Shown in pieces: positions 50,229 to 59,059 of a stretch of DNA of 64,000 nucleotides. A program made the translations under genes and the position numbers. Source of the stretch: DAOUJH01 sp965116555 (GTDB taxonomy: Bacteria; Chloroflexota; Dehalococcoidia; Lucifugimonadales; QGNO01); assembly GCA_965116555.1 (NCBI GenBank), contig OZ220698.1:1550001-1614000 (forward strand), given 5' to 3'. Positions within the stretch are counted from its first letter, which is position 1, and each line of letters opens with the position of its first letter. Below the pieces are notes generated by a model. The model saw nothing but the letters and a program-made list of their open reading frames with translations, ran no database searches and was not told the DNA's origin.

Positions 50229-50406
50229 TTGCCTCAGTTATACCTTGCCCCCTTTGGCCGTCCAGCATCAATGCTCATCAGTTGCCGCCAGCGTCGGCAA
50301 CGCCGTCGCCGTCGCCGCAGCCGTAACATGGTCGTGGTGTAGGCGTCGGCGTTGGCGGGTCGCAGTGATGCCTGGCCGAGTCACTCCCATCATCGCAGTT
50401 CACCGC

Positions 50407-50577
50407 TTAGCCGGTTGTTGCCGTCTGCGTCATGCGAGGCGCAGATACCCGTAAAGCTAGAGGCAAGACCTCTTGATGGCGTCTGCGCCTCTGAGCTAGA
50501 GGGGCCAGAGCCAGTATCATCGCAATGAAGGCCACGAATATCAGCGACCCCCCAAAGATCGCGTAGCTCAGCTTCAT
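50407..50577 (-). CDS. Short membrane protein, possibly broken
   Basis: ATG 50577 encodes KLSYAIFGGSLIFVAFIAMI, then LALAP and an Arg-rich stretch ending at TAA 50407. Beyond the stop the same frame continues with NCDDGSDSARHHCDPPTPTP and GCGDGDGVADAGGN, a plausible exported Cys/Pro-rich tail, so an original longer gene may have been cut by a stop or frameshift. Confidence 0.4.
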   Translation of the reverse strand: MKLSYAIFGGSLIFVAFIAMILALAPLAQRRRRHQEVLPLALRVSAPRMTQTATTG

Positions 50578-50726
50578 GGCATGCCCAGTCTCTTCCGTAC
50601 TCACAGGCCACCAACCTTTCTGCTTGTCAAGAGTGCCCTTTTCAGGCGCAACCTGCATAACAGTGACTATGCTTTCGATACTTTACAACGTCGATGTATA
50701 ACTGCTGTCTAATCCAAGCCCTTTTC

Positions 50727-50770
50727 TGTGGCAATATTGTGTCAATATACGCCAATACGCTACAATGAGG
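50727..50770 (+). promoter_or_regulatory. Type C direct-repeat operator
   Basis: TGTGGCAATAT, TGTGTCAATAT, ACGCCAATACG and CTACAATGAGG follow each other without gaps; the CAAT core starts at 50732, 50743, 50753 and 50763. Spacing of 11, 10 and 10 bp places every copy on one helix face. It lies 42 bp before the kinase start. Confidence 0.7.
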
Positions 50771-50811
50771 CCCCAATAGGGCGAAATCCGCCCGGAGCAA
50801 TGGAGGCGAAA

Positions 50812-53193
50812 ATGGAGCGGTCGGACGAACTGATGCGGGAGAACCGGTTGCTACGGAGCCTGGTATCCCGGTTGAGCGAGGCCAGCCTGCGCATCAACGA
50901 GAGCCTGGACTTTGACACCGTGCTGCAGGGTGTGCTGGACTCCGCTAGGTCGCTGACCGACGCCCGCTACGGGGTAATCATCCTCCTGGACGATGCCGGG
51001 AAGCCGGAGAACTTCCTGGCCTCCGGCCTGACCCATGAGGAAGCCCAGAGGCTGTGGAACGTGCCCGACGCGATGTGGTTCATTGAACACCTTGGCAGGA
51101 TTCCGGAACCGATCCGCGTGCCCGATCTTTCGAGCCATCTCAAGGCCCAGGGGCTTTCCGAACCGGGCTTGCCGGTGGAGGCCAAAGCCTTCCTGGCGGC
51201 TCCCGTCCGTCACCTGGGCCAGAGCGTTGCCAACATCTACCTGGCGAGGCAGGAACCCGGCCGCCAGTTCGACGATGGGGACGAGGAGACGCTGGTCATG
51301 TTCGCGTCCCAGGCGGCGCTGGTCATTGCCAACGCTCGCAGGCACCGCGAGGAGCGGCGGGCAAGGGCCGACCTGGAGACGTTGTTGGACACCTCGCCCG
51401 TGGGCGTTGCGGTCTTGGATACCAGGAACGGAACGGTGGCGTCTCTGAACCGGGAAGCGAGGCGGATCGTCGGCGATCTTCTGACGCCGGACAGCTCGGT
51501 GGAGCAAATACTGAACACGCTGACCTTCCGGCGCGCCGACGGGCGGAAGGTTTCGCTGGAGGAGTTCACCCTAGCCGAGGCATTGAGCACGGGGGAGACG
51601 GTGCGCGCCGAGGAGATAGCCTTAGAGCTGCCCGACGGCCGGAGCGTAACCGCCCTGGTCAACGCTACGCCCATCCACTCCGAGGACGGGGAGATGGAGT
51701 CGTTTGTGGTCACGCTACAGGATCTGACCCCGTTGGAGGAACTGGAGCGTCTGCGAGCCGAGTTTCTGGGCATGGTGAGCCACGAGCTGCGCACGCCGCT
51801 CACCTCCATCAGGGGCTCGGCGACGACACTGCTGGAAGAGGAGCTGGCCCTTGACCCGGCGGAGATGCGCCAGTTTCACCGTATCATAGTAGAGCAGGCC
51901 GACCACATGCGGAGCCTGATCAGCGACCTGCTGGACGTGGCGCGCATCAAGATGGGGACCCTTTCGGTCTACCCCGAATCCTCCGACATAACCGTGCTGG
52001 TGGACAACGCCCGGAAGACGTACCTGAGCGCGGGCGGCAGGAACAACCTGGACATTGACCTGGCTCCCGACCTTCCCAATGTCATGGCGGACCGGCGGCG
52101 CATAATACAGGTGCTGGGGAACTTGCTCTCCAACGCGACCAGGCATTCGCCGGAGTCCTCAGCCATCAAGGTGACCGCCGTACGAGACTATACCCACGTT
52201 GCCGTTTCGGTTACGGACCGGGGCTGGGGCATATCGGCCGAGCGGCTGCCGCACCTGTTTCATAAATACGACCGGTACGACGGTGAGAACCGTGGGCGCG
52301 ACTTCACCGGTTCGGGCTTGGGCCTCGCCATATGCAGAGGTATAGTTGAGGCCCACGGGGGCCGCATCTGGGCCGAGAGCGAGGGCCCGGGCCTGGGGGC
52401 GAGATTCACGTTCACCATCCCGGTGGTGGAAGAGTTCCGGGAGGAGGACTCTCTGTACACGGCCCGCGGACGCCGGGTTGCGCTGGAGCGGACGCGGGTC
52501 CTCGCGGTGGACGACGACCCGCAGGCGCTTCGTTACATCCGCGATGCCCTCTCCGAGGCGGGCTACCACCCCGTGGTAACCACCGACCCCAGGAACCTGG
52601 CGCGGCTGATGAATGAGGAGAAGCCCCACCTAGTGCTGCTGGACCTGATGTTGCCGGGAACCGACGGCATTGAGCTGATGCAGGGCATCCTGCAAACAGA
52701 CGATGTGCCGGTCATCTTTCTGTCCGCCTACGGGCAGCAGCAGAATGTCACTAGGGCGCTAGATATGGGGGCCGTTGACTACGTGGTCAAGCCCTTCGCT
52801 CCGTCGGAGTTGGCCGCCAGGATCAGGGCTGCTCTGCGAAGACTGTCGGGATTTGGAAGGCTCACCCATCCCGGCCCCTATCTGCTCGGAGACCTATCCA
52901 TAGATTACGGGGAACGGCGGACCACAGTGGCCGGGCGTCCCGTGGAGTTGACGGCCACCGAGTACGCCGTGCTGCACGAACTCTCGGCCAACTCCGGTCT
53001 GGTGTTGACGCACGATCAGTTGCTGAGCCGCGTCTGGGGAGTGAGCAGCTCGGGAGACTCGGGGCTGGTGCGGACCATCGTCAGCAGGCTGCGGCGCAAA
53101 CTGGACGACGACGCGGACGCCCCCGCCTACATCTTCACTGTCCCCCGGGTAGGCTACCGCATGGCGAAGCCGATGGAGCAGGAACAGGGATGA
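50812..53193 (+). CDS. Fused GAF-PAS-kinase-receiver-winged-helix protein, intact
   Basis: About 793 residues from ATG 50812 (GGAGG five bases upstream; ATG 50800 also in frame; the frame open further upstream would run through the operator and is not used). Coil, GAF (about 20-180), PAS (190-310), HisKA with His324 (VSHELRTPL), HATPase with DRGWGI and GLGLA, receiver with Asp611 (LLDLMLPGTDG) and VKPF, then a winged helix ending RVGYRM. All catalytic residues are present. It probably autoregulates through the type C repeats and may control the divergent envelope operon at 47.4-50.6 kb. Confidence 0.93.
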   Translation: MERSDELMRENRLLRSLVSRLSEASLRINESLDFDTVLQGVLDSARSLTDARYGVIILLDDAGKPENFLASGLTHEEAQRLWNVPDAMWFIEHLGRIPEPIRVPDLSSHLKAQGLSEPGLPVEAKAFLAAPVRHLGQSVANIYLARQEPGRQFDDGDEETLVMFASQAALVIANARRHREERRARADLETLLDTSPVGVAVLDTRNGTVASLNREARRIVGDLLTPDSSVEQILNTLTFRRADGRKVSLEEFTLAEALSTGETVRAEEIALELPDGRSVTALVNATPIHSEDGEMESFVVTLQDLTPLEELERLRAEFLGMVSHELRTPLTSIRGSATTLLEEELALDPAEMRQFHRIIVEQADHMRSLISDLLDVARIKMGTLSVYPESSDITVLVDNARKTYLSAGGRNNLDIDLAPDLPNVMADRRRIIQVLGNLLSNATRHSPESSAIKVTAVRDYTHVAVSVTDRGWGISAERLPHLFHKYDRYDGENRGRDFTGSGLGLAICRGIVEAHGGRIWAESEGPGLGARFTFTIPVVEEFREEDSLYTARGRRVALERTRVLAVDDDPQALRYIRDALSEAGYHPVVTTDPRNLARLMNEEKPHLVLLDLMLPGTDGIELMQGILQTDDVPVIFLSAYGQQQNVTRALDMGAVDYVVKPFAPSELAARIRAALRRLSGFGRLTHPGPYLLGDLSIDYGERRTTVAGRPVELTATEYAVLHELSANSGLVLTHDQLLSRVWGVSSSGDSGLVRTIVSRLRRKLDDDADAPAYIFTVPRVGYRMAKPMEQEQG

Positions 53194-53441
53194 CTTGTGA
53201 ATGCGCTCCAATCGCTTTACAACCGGACTTGAACAGCTCAGGAGCCGAGGTCGGCACAGCAGATGTCCCTCGGGTACAGACAGGCGAGCCTACGACATCC
53301 GAACCCCAAAAGTGTGGAGGTATCCTATTCAGGGCCTCTTATGAACACATCCGAATCGCCCGGGCACTTAGCGGGCTCGACGTACCTCCGTCGGAAGGCA
53401 GCCTTCGACTATAGACTCGCCAGGTAGCATCTCAGCAAGGA

Positions 53442-53567
53442 ATGGAACCTACGATGTATGAACCCAATAATCCAATTACCTTGGCCGAAGCAACAATTCT
53501 ATTGGACCTTCGCGGCGAGCTTATAGAAAGGGAATTATATACCAAGGTAAACGAGCGGTTGCCCTAG
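53442..53567 (+). CDS. 41-residue hypothetical peptide
   Basis: ATG 53442 (AAGG two bases upstream) or 53454. Product PTMYEPNNPITLAEATILLD then LRGELIERELYTKVNERLP. It looks like a small soluble helical protein and ends against the convergent membrane gene. Support is limited. Confidence 0.35.
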   Translation: MEPTMYEPNNPITLAEATILLDLRGELIERELYTKVNERLP

Positions 53568-53824
53568 CCTTTGTCCTCCTGCTTCTTGTTTGTGGCTACT
53601 GGTCTCAACACGCCAATGATAAGAGGAATAGCTATCACCACCATTAGGTAAAAGGCAACCTCAAACGTAGGCCAGAACACCCCGTCAGTTTCATCCATCA
53701 GCCAATTCCAACCTGCCCAAAGCGTTAGCCCCGCACCAACAAGACGGTTAAACAAATTGACCAGGTTATCCTTAGATGGAATCAGACCGATAAATAGAGC
53801 GGCAGCAGCACCCATAGCAAGCAT
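53564..53824 (-). CDS. Small membrane protein
   Basis: 86 residues with helices MLAMGAAAALFIGLIPS, NRLVGAGLTLWAGWNWLM and FEVAFYLMVVIAIPLIIGVL and a basic end (NKKQEDKG). No function recognised. Confidence 0.6.
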   Translation of the reverse strand: MLAMGAAAALFIGLIPSKDNLVNLFNRLVGAGLTLWAGWNWLMDETDGVFWPTFEVAFYLMVVIAIPLIIGVLRPVATNKKQEDKG

Positions 53825-53832
53825 CGCCGCAG

Positions 53833-54117
53833 TTGCTCCATAGGTTGCATCATCTGGCGTTCTCGCTTGCCTTCCCGAACATTGATTGGAATCTGCTCAG
53901 TCGTTGTTCTGAGGCGCTCATGGATGCAGCCAATGCACGAGGGCAGTCGGCACATGATGCGGACAGGGAGTCTTATGGCCGCGCTCTCGTCGAGGTCGAT
54001 AGGCTCTGGTCGATCGCCGTTGGGTCACCTAATACGCCTGGGCTCATATCGACGATCTGTATGGCCCTCGGTGTTGGTACTTTAGAGAACGGTGATCCTC
54101 GACTACAGGTATGCTGA
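53833..54117 (+). CDS. Hypothetical protein
   Basis: 94 residues from TTG 53833; a later start is possible. RCSEALMDAANARGQSAHDA and SYGRALVEVDRLWSIAV look like helical protein sequence, but no ribosome site or family is seen. Confidence 0.3.
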   Translation: MLHRLHHLAFSLAFPNIDWNLLSRCSEALMDAANARGQSAHDADRESYGRALVEVDRLWSIAVGSPNTPGLISTICMALGVGTLENGDPRLQVC

Positions 54118-54232
54118 ATCCCTGGTTCATGACGACGAGCTCTCTCATATCCGGGCTGACAAGGGCGAAAGAGGTTCAAGTCGAAGAACTAAGGAACACA
54201 ATATGCATAGTCGAACACCAGCTCCCTACGGC

Positions 54233-54248
54233 ACAATTGTATAATTGT
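54233..54248 (+). promoter_or_regulatory. Palindrome with -10 element
   Basis: ACAATT-GTAT-AATTGT is a perfect inverted repeat overlapping a consensus TATAAT (54240-54245), 27 bp before the gene at 54275. Repressor control of that gene is likely; no -35 was identified. Confidence 0.5.
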
Positions 54249-54274
54249 AAGTTAACTGTTTACTAGGCAAAACT

Positions 54275-55174
54275 ATGGACGCGCAACTTAACATCCGAAG
54301 GCATCCTGAGGTTGACAAGACCCTTCAGGCTCTACCTCAGGATATTGTGGATTCGTTCGAAGCCTTCGAGCGCCGATTGAAGTGCAACGGCGATTTGTCT
54401 GCGTTCATCAACACTCAACCTTTCTCCCCAAAGGACGCGGTTGGTCATCGCACCCTTATAGAGCACTATCACTTGCCTCCTTGCCGGCCTGTCTGCTACC
54501 TAGTCGGACTGGTGCGTTCAACTGATACCGCATACGTACTTGACGTCTTTGAACACCCATCACAGCGAGAGTTTGCTTCTAGGGAAATCGAGGAACGCCT
54601 CTATTCCCGCCTCGCAGACGTATCCCCACAACTCACGGCGTACAAAGTTCCAGGCTCCTACCGTTCTGGATTGCCGGTTGATAAGAAGGATATGTACGGG
54701 TCCGGCTTCAAGAGAGGTGTTCCTTTCATTGCTCCTGTCAGGACGTCAGATTCAGACTATCTCCCTCTGGGCCAACTGACCAGCCTTTCAGGCGAAAAGA
54801 CTCGCGTTGGCATTGTTGTGGGCACAGTAGAGATACCCCGAGAAGAGATCCCGGACAAGGCCCTGGAGTGCCTTGATTGCGAGGACCACCCGGATAGGGA
54901 TACCCTGACCCTCTACATCGGGGGGTGGAACTGTAGCTCGGTATATTACAGAAAGGAAACCGAACAGCTCATTCTTTGGTTTTGTCCACTCCATAATGTG
55001 GTCATGCAAATGGGCAACAGAAGGCAGCCTGTCGTGGTCGCTCTCAGCAGCCAAGACTACCGACGGCTAGTAGCTGACCTGAGAACGAAGTTCCCTTCGG
55101 CTAATGGAAAGGATGAGGAACTGGGAGAGATCGTTGATGAGTTGATTGCGCGATTCCCGCTCTACAAGTCCTAA
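54275..55174 (+). CDS. Hypothetical protein with Cys cluster
   Basis: 299 residues from ATG 54275. The N-terminal 120 residues (RHPEVDKTLQALPQDIVDSF, VCYLVGLVRSTDTAYVLDVF) have a strand/helix pattern a little like RelE-fold proteins. The C-terminal part has ALECLDCEDHPDRDTLTLYI and ILWFCPLHNVVMQM, which could bind metal. No confident family. The palindromic promoter suggests tight control, as for toxin or defence genes. Confidence 0.6.
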   Translation: MDAQLNIRRHPEVDKTLQALPQDIVDSFEAFERRLKCNGDLSAFINTQPFSPKDAVGHRTLIEHYHLPPCRPVCYLVGLVRSTDTAYVLDVFEHPSQREFASREIEERLYSRLADVSPQLTAYKVPGSYRSGLPVDKKDMYGSGFKRGVPFIAPVRTSDSDYLPLGQLTSLSGEKTRVGIVVGTVEIPREEIPDKALECLDCEDHPDRDTLTLYIGGWNCSSVYYRKETEQLILWFCPLHNVVMQMGNRRQPVVVALSSQDYRRLVADLRTKFPSANGKDEELGEIVDELIARFPLYKS

Positions 55175-55644
55175 AGCCTTTTCAACGACCTCCGGGGAAT
55201 TGCACTACCTACCGCCCCACAGACTTACCGACTTCCCAGCCATGGCTCAGGGGTCTCTAATCTCAGGCACTATCATTTCCCACAGAAGGCACGGTCCCGA
55301 ATCTCGGGCATAGCGTGGGCCATAAGTGGTTCTATCTTTCCAACTGGCCTGGAGGTGTTGGTCTTCCAAGGACAGAGCCTGGGCGCCAAAGCGCCCTCGT
55401 ATCATCGCATTCTCAGTCGGGCATCCATGTCGAGCGCATCTCGCGTTTCGACTGGAAGCATTCCGTAGCATCTGGTGACTGAAATCAATCGAGAGAGATT
55501 TGACCACATTAGCTGACGTACTTCCCCAGGCGCCATGCCGTGATGCTGCCCAATTGCCCGTTCAGCCTCGTCCACGTGCCCTGGCCGTCGGGTTCGGGAC
55601 CTCCTGTCACCGAATGGATGATCTGTCTCAGTCTATGCAAAGGG
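55175..55644. other. Stretch without a convincing gene
   Basis: A reverse frame at 55247-55507 (86 residues, RGRFGAQALSLEDQHLQASW) reads like protein but has no ribosome site or family. Nothing else is supported. Confidence 0.3.
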
Positions 55645-55857
55645 CTACCTCATTTCGTAATTGTAGACTCCTTTTATATTCTGATTAAGGTATTGCCCTT
55701 TCGACCCGGCCTGCAGAAATTCATTAAACACCCACTCCTCGACATCAAGGTAGACATAGTTGCCAGACTTTACGAAGTACACATGGAGTTCTCTAGCCTC
55801 AGAGTCGTAACCGATGGCTTCGACGTTGGAAGAATCGACATAGTGCATCTCAGGCAT
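55645..55857 (-). CDS. KTSC-domain protein
   Basis: 70 residues from ATG 55857 with AGGAGG nine bases upstream, overlapping the end of the HerA gene by 8 bp. The sequence DSSNVEAIGYDSEARELHVY, YVYLDVEEWVFNEFLQAGSK and GQYLNQNIKGVY is the KTSC domain, a small fold often found with lysyl-tRNA synthetases or phage and defence genes. Its overlap with the HerA gene makes it part of the SIR2-HerA operon here. Confidence 0.8.
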   Translation of the reverse strand: MPEMHYVDSSNVEAIGYDSEARELHVYFVKSGNYVYLDVEEWVFNEFLQAGSKGQYLNQNIKGVYNYEMR

Positions 55858-57721
55858 CACGCTGGTCCTCCTCTCTTGTAGGCGGATTGGCTTCGGCATC
55901 GGTGGCTGATTGAGCGCGCCAGTTTGACAAGGCTCTCGTGTATAGGTCAGTGTCAGGTCTAGGAGTGGTCTGCCAAACATCAGGCAATCTTGGATCATCA
56001 CCCATAGGTTTCTGACTTGCCTTGCGAACCCGTACCCGCGTTGGGATCGGCATTATCTCTCCTACGAAAATACCCTCTCCCGTCCGCAACGAAGGTAGGA
56101 GGTCCACAAGTCCACCGAGATCGTCAGGTACCGTGGCGGCGACCCTTCCGTGGTCAGACGAATTGGTGAGCCGCATGGCTATCAGTGATCCACATTGGCT
56201 GAGCACTGTGCTGTCGAGTTCAGAAGGTCTTTGAGATACCAACACCAAACCAACACCATATTTTCTGCCCTCCTTCGCGAGAGTCGAAAGAGTCCTATGA
56301 GCGGGAGTATCTTCACCCTCCGGGACAAATAGGTGGGCTTCATCTATGACGATCAATAGCGGTTGCTGGCGGCCGCCAATGGGAAGGTCTTGCCCCCAGA
56401 AAAGCATGTCGTAGATTACACGAAGCATTGTGCCTACTATTGTGGGCAACACTTCTGACGGCAGAGCAGACACATCAAACACGGATACCGGTTTGTCGTG
56501 TCCTACCCACTCCGCAACTAGCTTATCCAAATCTGCCTCAATGCCTCCCTCCAGATTTGGTTGCAACCCACCTCCCGGATCGAAGAGAAAGCTATATCGT
56601 CCGTCTCTTAGTCGGCTCGCCATTAAATCAAGCTGACGTTCGATATTCCTCTTCCTTTGGTTCTGGTACGGAGCCTCATTGTAGGGGCTTGCCGGAGGGT
56701 ACTTAGCCGACTTCAACTGGTTTGCGTCGCCATCCTCTACGGGTTCATTCGCGGTCTGGTCGTTCTGGTTTGCTCCGGACTTACTGAAAGTGACTCTTTC
56801 GAAGCAATCCAATTCGTACCATAGTTTCTTGATACTAAAGGGAATGGGCGAATCGGCGGTCAGAGCTTCAAGTGGTGGTGGGACATCCAGTTGTTGTGTC
56901 GCTGCGGTCTTCATTTTGAGGACCTCGTCCCTTATGGCTGCTTCATGGGCAGGCTGGAGGTCTCCCAGGGTTAGTTGCCTTAGCTCTGTGAACGGTAGCG
57001 CCCAAAAGGGAACCCACAGAGGTCTTTCCCCTATGTTCTCGTTGGGAGTAATCCGAAATACTCGGGCTTTGTCGCCAAGTGCTGATGCATACTCACCGTG
57101 TGGATCGATCACAATGGCCCTGGCGTTGGGGAACTCGCCATCTGAGGCAGCCTCAAGGAGTACAGTGACTAGGTTTGACTTGCCAGCCCCCGTTGAACCC
57201 ACAACTGCGCAATGGCGGCTGACTAAGCCTGCGACGTTGAGGTCTGCGGGAATGCCTGCTGTCGCCGCTATCCTGCCGACAGTGATCGTTCCGGCGGTGC
57301 CTCTAGCCCATCCGTAGATCGTCTTGAGGTCGTCGTTGGTGACGATGTGAACCTCGTCGCCAACTGTGGGATATTGGCCTACGCCCCGTTCAAACTCGCC
57401 TCCCACACCTTCCCCAAAGAGCACAACGGTCATCCAGCGATAACCAGAGAGGGTCTTACTGGTGTCTTCCTCAAGGACCGTTCCCGTTAGTGACGGTGTC
57501 ACCATAGGTGGTGCCGCATCCGCACCAATTTGTGTGCATACGGCGTAGAGCTGTGAGTAACCAAGTGGGATACGGAAAAAGCCACCGATCTGGCCAACTC
57601 GGTATGACTCCCCTCTAATCATGATCAATGTGGAAAGCAGGTCGTCCCGTAGCCTCACACGGACGATACCGCCGGCAACTGATGCCACTTGGCCTACGTA
57701 TGTGGGATCGATGGAAGGCAT
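55850..57721 (-). CDS. herA: HerA-family ATPase of SIR2-HerA defence system
   Basis: 623 residues from ATG 57721, 7 bp after the SIR2 gene. An N-terminal HAS-barrel-like region (1-150) precedes a hexameric translocase core: Walker A GSTGAGKSNLV (175-185), DPHGEYASAL, Walker B LLIVIDEAHLFVPEG, sensor VLVSQRPSEL and an arginine-rich C-terminus. Together with SIR2 it forms a large defence complex that depletes NAD during phage infection; HerA gates or assembles the complex. A charged insert (ANQNDQTANEPVEDGDANQL) lies mid-protein. Confidence 0.88.
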   Translation of the reverse strand: MPSIDPTYVGQVASVAGGIVRVRLRDDLLSTLIMIRGESYRVGQIGGFFRIPLGYSQLYAVCTQIGADAAPPMVTPSLTGTVLEEDTSKTLSGYRWMTVVLFGEGVGGEFERGVGQYPTVGDEVHIVTNDDLKTIYGWARGTAGTITVGRIAATAGIPADLNVAGLVSRHCAVVGSTGAGKSNLVTVLLEAASDGEFPNARAIVIDPHGEYASALGDKARVFRITPNENIGERPLWVPFWALPFTELRQLTLGDLQPAHEAAIRDEVLKMKTAATQQLDVPPPLEALTADSPIPFSIKKLWYELDCFERVTFSKSGANQNDQTANEPVEDGDANQLKSAKYPPASPYNEAPYQNQRKRNIERQLDLMASRLRDGRYSFLFDPGGGLQPNLEGGIEADLDKLVAEWVGHDKPVSVFDVSALPSEVLPTIVGTMLRVIYDMLFWGQDLPIGGRQQPLLIVIDEAHLFVPEGEDTPAHRTLSTLAKEGRKYGVGLVLVSQRPSELDSTVLSQCGSLIAMRLTNSSDHGRVAATVPDDLGGLVDLLPSLRTGEGIFVGEIMPIPTRVRVRKASQKPMGDDPRLPDVWQTTPRPDTDLYTRALSNWRAQSATDAEANPPTREEDQRDA

Positions 57722-57728
57722 GGTGTTC

Positions 57729-58946
57729 TCAGCTTGTGGTCATCGATTCCAGGAAACTACAGAACTGTGCAAAGTCGCAGATCGCCATTCTGATTTCAGT
57801 CATCAGATTCGCAGCAGCGTCGGCCTCGGCATCCGCCTGTTGCATATTAGGCATCGATTCGTACATTCCAGATACGTCAGCTTGACCTTTGGGGACCCCC
57901 CATTTGGCGTGTGTTCCCCCGATTATTCCCGAGTCCGGGCCGACCACTATCAGATTGTGAAGTTGATGAGCTCGTCTGGCTAGATCGGAGTTTTCGTCAG
58001 GGTCCACAAACTGAAGGGCATATACGTGAGTTCTTGGTCGGTTTTCCAGCGCCTCGAATATCAGGTTGTTTATGTGCTGATCCCCGAAACCGAAACCGCA
58101 CACCACTAACAGTGCATCATCTAGTTCAAGGAACCGGCTTAGGCGGTCAGTAAATGCGGCGTAGGGCTGCTGCCTAGATTCGTCATACTTCTGGAAGGAG
58201 GGAAGAATCATTTCCCCAGAGTGGTCAGGACTTCCCCTGACCACCCGAACTCTCCCATCTATTGCCTCCTTTCGCCATGTCACCGACCCGTGCATCTTCC
58301 AAAGCCTAGTATAGTTCTCACCAGGCGCCCATTCCTTATGGCGGAGACTATCTGGATGGAAGAAAGGTTGGTAGCTGCCAACAAACCCGTCGAAGACAGG
58401 GACTCGTTCCGTTTCCAGCGCCAACTCAATAAGAATGTCGTAGTTGACGGTGAACACCTCGACAGGGTGTTGGCGAGACACCTTGATCAGCCATCGCGCA
58501 AACTGCCGATGCGGAAGTGTTTCGACAATTCCGTCTAGTTGCGGGTTGGCAACCCTCGCTATCTCTCGCCGCAAGAGTTTCTCGAATTTGGCTAGCTCAT
58601 CCTTAGAAAGGCCAGCCAAGGTCTCTGATGCGCTAATCGCCTCAAGCATCATACGCAGGCGGGACAGCACATCCTCTACATTGGGACTATGGTTTGTCTC
58701 TTTGCAGGCCGACCATATGCTATCCCACGCCTCCGCGTACCGGTCTCCCTCAGTCTTAATTATGTTCTCACACAACCCTGTCAGTGCAGCGACATCGGGG
58801 ATCAATGGCTGGTCCTTGTTGTCATCGTCGGGCGACGGGATTCGTACAGCGCAGGACGTCCCGGATCCGAACAGGAAGGCAACGCGTTTGTCGTGACGGG
58901 CGAGGTGATCTCGCAAATCACCAAGGAGTCTATCCGCATCATGCAT
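57729..58946 (-). CDS. SIR2-like NADase of SIR2-HerA defence system
   Basis: About 405 residues; ATG 58946 follows TAGGAGACACCGAG (an upstream start at 58970 lacks a site). SIR2 motifs: VAFLFGSGTSCAVRIPS (NAD loop), VFTVNYDILIE (TxNYD), LWKMHGSVTW (His-Gly) and LLVVCGFGFGDQHIN. Such proteins hydrolyse NAD and abort infection. The directly following HerA gene fixes the system type. Confidence 0.87.
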   Translation of the reverse strand: MHDADRLLGDLRDHLARHDKRVAFLFGSGTSCAVRIPSPDDDNKDQPLIPDVAALTGLCENIIKTEGDRYAEAWDSIWSACKETNHSPNVEDVLSRLRMMLEAISASETLAGLSKDELAKFEKLLRREIARVANPQLDGIVETLPHRQFARWLIKVSRQHPVEVFTVNYDILIELALETERVPVFDGFVGSYQPFFHPDSLRHKEWAPGENYTRLWKMHGSVTWRKEAIDGRVRVVRGSPDHSGEMILPSFQKYDESRQQPYAAFTDRLSRFLELDDALLVVCGFGFGDQHINNLIFEALENRPRTHVYALQFVDPDENSDLARRAHQLHNLIVVGPDSGIIGGTHAKWGVPKGQADVSGMYESMPNMQQADAEADAAANLMTEIRMAICDFAQFCSFLESMTTS

Positions 58947-59059
58947 CTCGGTGTCTCCTATCACGAACAATCCAAATGGTGACCGACTCTAGGCCTGTCC
59001 ACCTGAAGCGTCTTAATTCAGCAAATGTCAATTCTCGATTTAGCATCACACCTGTCTTG

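Noticed and set aside
50728..50811. Longer start for the kinase gene at 50728
   Set aside because: It would translate through the phased operator repeats and has no ribosome site; 50812 has GGAGG at proper spacing and matches paralogue length.
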